Assembly: GCA_022702545.1 (NCBI GenBank)
Contig: JAHRBC010000004.1
Coordinates: 4,432,001 to 4,496,000 of the forward strand
From: Phycomyces nitens
Lineage: Eukaryota > Mucoromycota > Mucoromycetes > Mucorales > Phycomycetaceae
Length of the DNA: 64,000 bases
Reading direction: 5' to 3'
The translations under genes and the position numbers were made by a program. The notes under the pieces are model-generated. The model did not search any database. It saw nothing but the letters and a program-made list of their open reading frames with translations, and was not told where the DNA came from. Position 1 is the first letter of the stretch. Every line of letters begins with the position of its first letter. Below, one piece after another: positions 60,301-64,000 of the stretch.

Positions 60301-62023
60301 CAGGAACAGATTGAATGACAAGGAAAGAAAAAGACAAGGAGCTCTGATAGACCCTGGTCACAAAACAGTCAAGTTGCTTTCCATAAATGGCAATGAAGAA
60401 ATCTACAAACAAAAAAAAAAGTATACACATCTTGAGGATCTTCAATTGCCATGTCAACAAGTGTGAGTAATAATCAAGTAGTCTGAATGACGCTTTATTA
60501 CTCCTCTGTGTGAGTGCTTTGATTGCTAGATCGCTAATTATGAGTGTCACCCCCCTTTTTTTAAAAAAAAAACTATTTTCCCCAGATCGCCTGTTCTCCA
60601 TTCTGCCACACAATTCTATTTATTCTGTTCACACGGAGGCCGAACCTTTTTTCGATTTGGTTGGCTAGCATGCTTGGGCATTTCGTGGGGATCCTGTCAA
60701 GTGACATGTATTCATCTATTGTCAGCACCAACAGGTTTGCAGGCCAGTCATTGGGAATGGGGCTACACAGTACTCCCAAAAGCCATTATAAACCTGGAGA
60801 TGGCCATGGGCCTAGACAAAAGTCTTGGTCATGGAAAACTACTTCCGGCCGAGTCTAATTTTGATTATATAAAAAAACCTTTTGAGACGACAATAAATAA
60901 GCTGCCAGACACAAAACCAAAAATCAAATAAAAATAAACAGATCATATATTGCAATAAATCTATCTCTAAACTCCAAAATTTCTCTTTTGTAAAAAAAAA
61001 GGCAGTCTGAGTTGGTTCGATTCGTTGGTTCTGAGGCTACACAAGAACTGTTCTTTTTTCAATCACTCTGCAGCAGCAGCCATGAACAATGGCTGAGAAT
61101 ATCGTCTTGAATATCTAGTGCCAGGCTATCGTGATTGGTGTAGACTTTATTCGACGGATAATAATTTATGCCAAACAGAATGAAATCTGCCCATTCGCTT
61201 TGTGAGATGATTGCAGAGAAAGAAAGAAAGAAAGGTTTTCAATTACAAATAAAAATAGCTAATCTTATGGCCCAGATAAATCTTTCTCTCCGAGACAAAG
61301 GAGATAAAGGAATAGAGCTGTGGGTATTTGTGTGGTAATAAAGGGAGGTGATAGTAAACACATGGCATTAACATATCCAGCCTCTCTTTCTTTATTTATT
61401 CTTTCCTTTCTTTCCTTGTATTTAGTGTTCAAAAAATCTTATAAAAATTCTGATAGATGTGGGGTAAACGGGACTTGGCGGCAAAGGGTGGGAAAGGGGG
61501 GTCGACCTTCCCCTCTTCGGAAGCGGTCTTTGAGTATCATGGAGCCATGTGAGAATGACAAAGTGCTCGAATATGTTTTTTTGAATCGAATTGGTTTGTT
61601 GTCTTTTTGCTCGTCAATTTTCAATGGAATCTCAAGGGTGTGCATGTCGGTCTATCAGGAATATAACCTTGCATGTATCTTGTGTAGGTCACAATAATTA
61701 CATGTACCTAGATGTTTATTTGCGTTAGTTGTACAGAGGATAAGATGGTGTCGACCATGCTTCCTATGCACATGAAAATCCCGTCTATTGGAGTGAACGG
61801 TATAGGCGGAGGTGCGACGAGAGATGGACCAGTTGCTTTTTGACATTTTTTTTTAAATAGCAAAACCAGTACACACGTCTATATATTAATATAAATCCAT
61901 AATTTAAACTATTTTACAGTCTTTTTTAGCAACTACCTTTTTTTTTTATAAATATAATATACTTTTTTTTTCTTACATTCCATTGCCTTGTTAAATACAG
62001 ATAATCATATAATACATATAGTC
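54330..62023. other. 7.7-kb AT-rich gene-poor region upstream of the WRKY-like gene
   Basis: No gene with recognisable domains. It contains homopolymer runs and (TA)n and (CA)n microsatellites (for example 56,127-56,160 and 55,092-55,107). Two minus ORFs stand out for composition only: 59219-59536 (105 codons, hydrophobic) and 60573-60779 (68 codons, in a locally GC-richer patch at 60.6-60.85 kb). Tracts of CCCCCTTCCCCCTTCC at about 60,157 and CTTTCTT-type runs near 61,385 are polypyrimidine. Long upstream regions are common for developmental regulators; a cis-regulatory role is only a guess. Confidence 0.4.
56127..56160. repeat. (TA)n microsatellite
   Basis: A TATATA run of about 34 bp with one AA interruption. 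It is self-complementary and able to form a cruciform. Confidence 0.9.
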
Positions 62024-63286
62024 ATGAAGGATTCCACTTGCCAATCAAGCTATTATCAGCACTCGTCTCCCTGTACACAGCCCACATCCTACATCTTACC
62101 ATCCCCAAATACACTTGCTAGTATTCTAAACCCTCAGAAACAGCAGAAACATACCCAAACATACCCCCAGCCCTCCTTTTATGATCTCCAAGAGGTCGTC
62201 TCTAAATACCAATCCCAGCCAGAACTACTTAAACTTATTCTCAACGGCAAGCTTGAGGAAGACAAACGCCGTACCGAAGAAGCAAAGCTACGGGCAAAAG
62301 AACTCGACCTCTATCTCCAAAAGTGCCGACACGAGTTTCGATCAAAGGCAGTCGATAGTCCATTACTAGACCGCTCCGATAGCACCAGTCGCACCAGTAT
62401 AAGTGGAGGCACTAATTATGGGTCCCCACCCACCACACAAGAGCTATACACACCCACAGGCCCCATCAGACGGAGGAAATCCTCGCCCGGCACCGACCCT
62501 AGCAACAATCGTACCACACCTTATCCTCTGCAATATTCAAGGCAGCCTACATACTGGTCTGCATTCAGGGCTCCACATGTAGAAATTGCCCAAGAGGAGC
62601 GGAGGGACTCTGCAGCCGAGGCCATGGTTGCCATGGGATCCCTATTTATTGTAAATTCCAAGGCAGACTCTTTTGCCAGCCCATACTCTCCCACCACATC
62701 ACCTCGTTCACAAAGGTAATAAAATAAATAAATAATAAAATAATAAAATAATAAAATATTTTTCTTTATTTATTTATTCAATTAATTACTCTTGTAGTGC
62801 ATTTTCTCCATTCCACTCCCAACCTCCAACCCAATATGACACAGATATATCGCAAATGAACATACTGACCAAAGACGGATTCCTCCAAATGAATATGGAA
62901 CAATGCTCGCGTCGTAAACGAGAAATGCAAGCTGTCACAAAGATTGTCAAAACTCGCGACTTTCCATACAATGATAACTTCTTTTGGAAAAATAATGGAA
63001 ACACGACTCACAAGAAGAATGGATGTCGAAGTATATATTACAAGTGCTCAAATAGCTCAAAGGTAAATCATCATATATATATTTTTTAAAGTAAATCAGA
63101 AAATGTTTACAATTGCAAACATTATTTTATAAACGATATTAATATTAATATTAATATTCATTTAATTTCTAGGGCTGTTCGGTAAATAAGACGGTCGCAG
63201 AAAAAGAAGGCGGCTACTATGTTATCAAATATCGGGGAGAACATCAAAAGGAATGTAGCAATGTAGAACATATACGCGATCTATGA
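62024..63286 (+). CDS. WRKY/GCM1-type zinc-finger protein, likely transcription factor, 3 exons
   Basis: Exons 62024-62715, 62798-63062 and 63173-63286 join in phase to 356 aa. The C-terminal ~65 residues read DNFFWKNNGN (W294), then GCRSIYYKC, GCSVNKTV, GGYYVIKYRGEHQKEC: the order and spacing of a WRKY zinc finger, with the WRKYGQK heptad replaced by FWKNNGN. The metal ligands would be C314, C321, H343 and C347. A charged helical segment (LLKLILNGKLEEDKRRTEEA and onward, ~residues 62-107) may dimerise, and the middle is Ser/Pro-rich with RRRKSSP. The start is the ATG at 62024, since the longer frame lacks an upstream ATG. WRKY-GCM1 fingers bind DNA (W-box in plants). Related fingers also occur in transposases and FLYWCH proteins, so an element origin is possible. 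Confidence 0.72.
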
Positions 63287-63631
63287 ATTACAAGACAATA
63301 ATAAATATGCCAAGAACAACAAGTAATTCGTCTGGTTGTCTTTATGACGTCAAGGATTCCCAATAGCTTCTTGTGTGTGGAGGGGGAAAGAATAAAGGAG
63401 TCGGGTCCAAGCAAGATAGATTGTTGGAAAAAAAAGGGGGTGCTTTGGAGAGAGTATAAAGTTAATTTTATAAAGGGGTCAGTCAAACATTGGAGAATTG
63501 GGTCTTAAAAAAACTACTAGAGGTTTGGTATTTCATCATAATTTTAATTCAATGAAATACAGCCTATAGGATAGGAAATATGAATATAAAAATACCAGTT
63601 GATCAATCTACTCCATACCCTTTCTCTTCTG

Positions 63632-63991
63632 ATGCTCACCAACTCTGGCTTGGAACCCGAGACTGGTGTGCCTTGTGTACCTCCCGACAAGTCATCTCAG
63701 AAGATTGTACCCGAGAAATCTCGGCCAACAGACAGTCTTACATCCCAATCCCTAAAACGTAAAGGAAGACCAACGTTTATTCCAATTCCCCCGCTCTTCA
63801 ATACATACCATGCGACACAAGACAGTTTGCAGTATTCTCCCTGGTCCTCTCAAGATCTAGGTTCATCCCATTCCCTCTGGGAAGATCAAGGTCCCGTCTC
63901 ACCAGGGCATCCCATTTCTCCCTGGTCATCGTCTTCCAATGATTCATCACACTCTTATTTACCATATACTTTTATACAAGACCCTAATTAA
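63632..63991 (+). CDS. Ser/Pro-rich ORF with AT-hook-like motif, possibly one exon of a larger gene
   Basis: 119 codons from ATG at 63632 to TAA at 63989-63991. Near residue 54 KRKGRPTF resembles an AT-hook (core GRP flanked by basic residues), and the rest is rich in Ser, Pro and Trp (SPWSSQDL, ISPWSSSS). It begins 345 bp after the WRKY-like gene on the same strand. The window ends 9 bp after the stop, so further exons cannot be excluded. No family was recognised. Confidence 0.45.
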   Translation: MLTNSGLEPETGVPCVPPDKSSQKIVPEKSRPTDSLTSQSLKRKGRPTFIPIPPLFNTYHATQDSLQYSPWSSQDLGSSHSLWEDQGPVSPGHPISPWSSSSNDSSHSYLPYTFIQDPN

Positions 63992-64000
63992 CAAGTGTCC

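Noticed and set aside
61320..61697. 125-codon ORF in the region before the WRKY-like gene
   Set aside because: Low-complexity CTTTC-rich DNA explains much of it; no ATG-led conserved segment or splice link to a gene.
1..64000. tRNA or rRNA genes
   Set aside because: TPsiC-loop-like strings (for example near 61,015) lack matching acceptor stems; none could be supported by eye. A tRNAscan run would settle this.

Overview
The window looks like a TE-rich, AT-rich chromosome segment from an early-diverging filamentous fungus, most likely Mucoromycota/Mucorales (inference). The reasons are genes with many short GT-AG introns, a chromovirus-type Ty3/gypsy element, an L1-like LINE and a Tc1 relic side by side, a WRKY-type zinc-finger gene (rare in fungi outside early lineages), and a WD40-ion-channel fusion. 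There are no bacterial-style operons, no rRNA and no tRNA that I could recognise. All exon models were built by eye from splice signals, reading phase and family motifs.

Layout, left to right. 1-4.7 kb: the 3' part of a class-3 lipase, then a GIGYF/Smy2-like GYF-domain gene with a long polyQ tract. 4.9-9.8 kb: degenerate DNA with one copy of an inverted duplication, a Tc1/mariner relic and eroded ORFs. 9.8-18.0 kb: three host genes, a 3-hydroxyisobutyryl-CoA hydrolase-like protein, a FUN14 mitochondrial membrane protein (minus strand) and a large WD40-TRP-like channel; the last two share a 383-bp divergent promoter. 18.1-31 kb: repeats, comprising a TIR-like element, a 3.5-kb array of a ~262-bp satellite, an unknown broken gene, and a broken LINE (24.1-29.3 kb) carrying two further insertions with 5-bp target-site duplications.

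31.4-34.3 kb holds an apparently intact Mutator-like transposase fused to an OTU-type cysteine protease, followed by a near-perfect foldback element. 35.3-37.0 kb holds a gene of an unnamed family with a nuclease-like motif; a decayed second copy lies at 53.1-54.3 kb. 37.9-43.3 kb is a dead chromodomain gypsy element with a 65-bp minisatellite in its leader.

44.8-50.9 kb holds two minus-strand phosphoinositide/lipid-transfer genes, a CSR1-like Sec14 protein and a 21-exon synaptojanin-like phosphatase. They plausibly act in the same membrane-lipid pathway. 54.3-62.0 kb is a gene-poor AT-rich desert lying upstream of a WRKY/GCM1-type zinc-finger regulator (62.0-63.3 kb). The window ends with a short proline/serine-rich ORF carrying an AT-hook-like motif.
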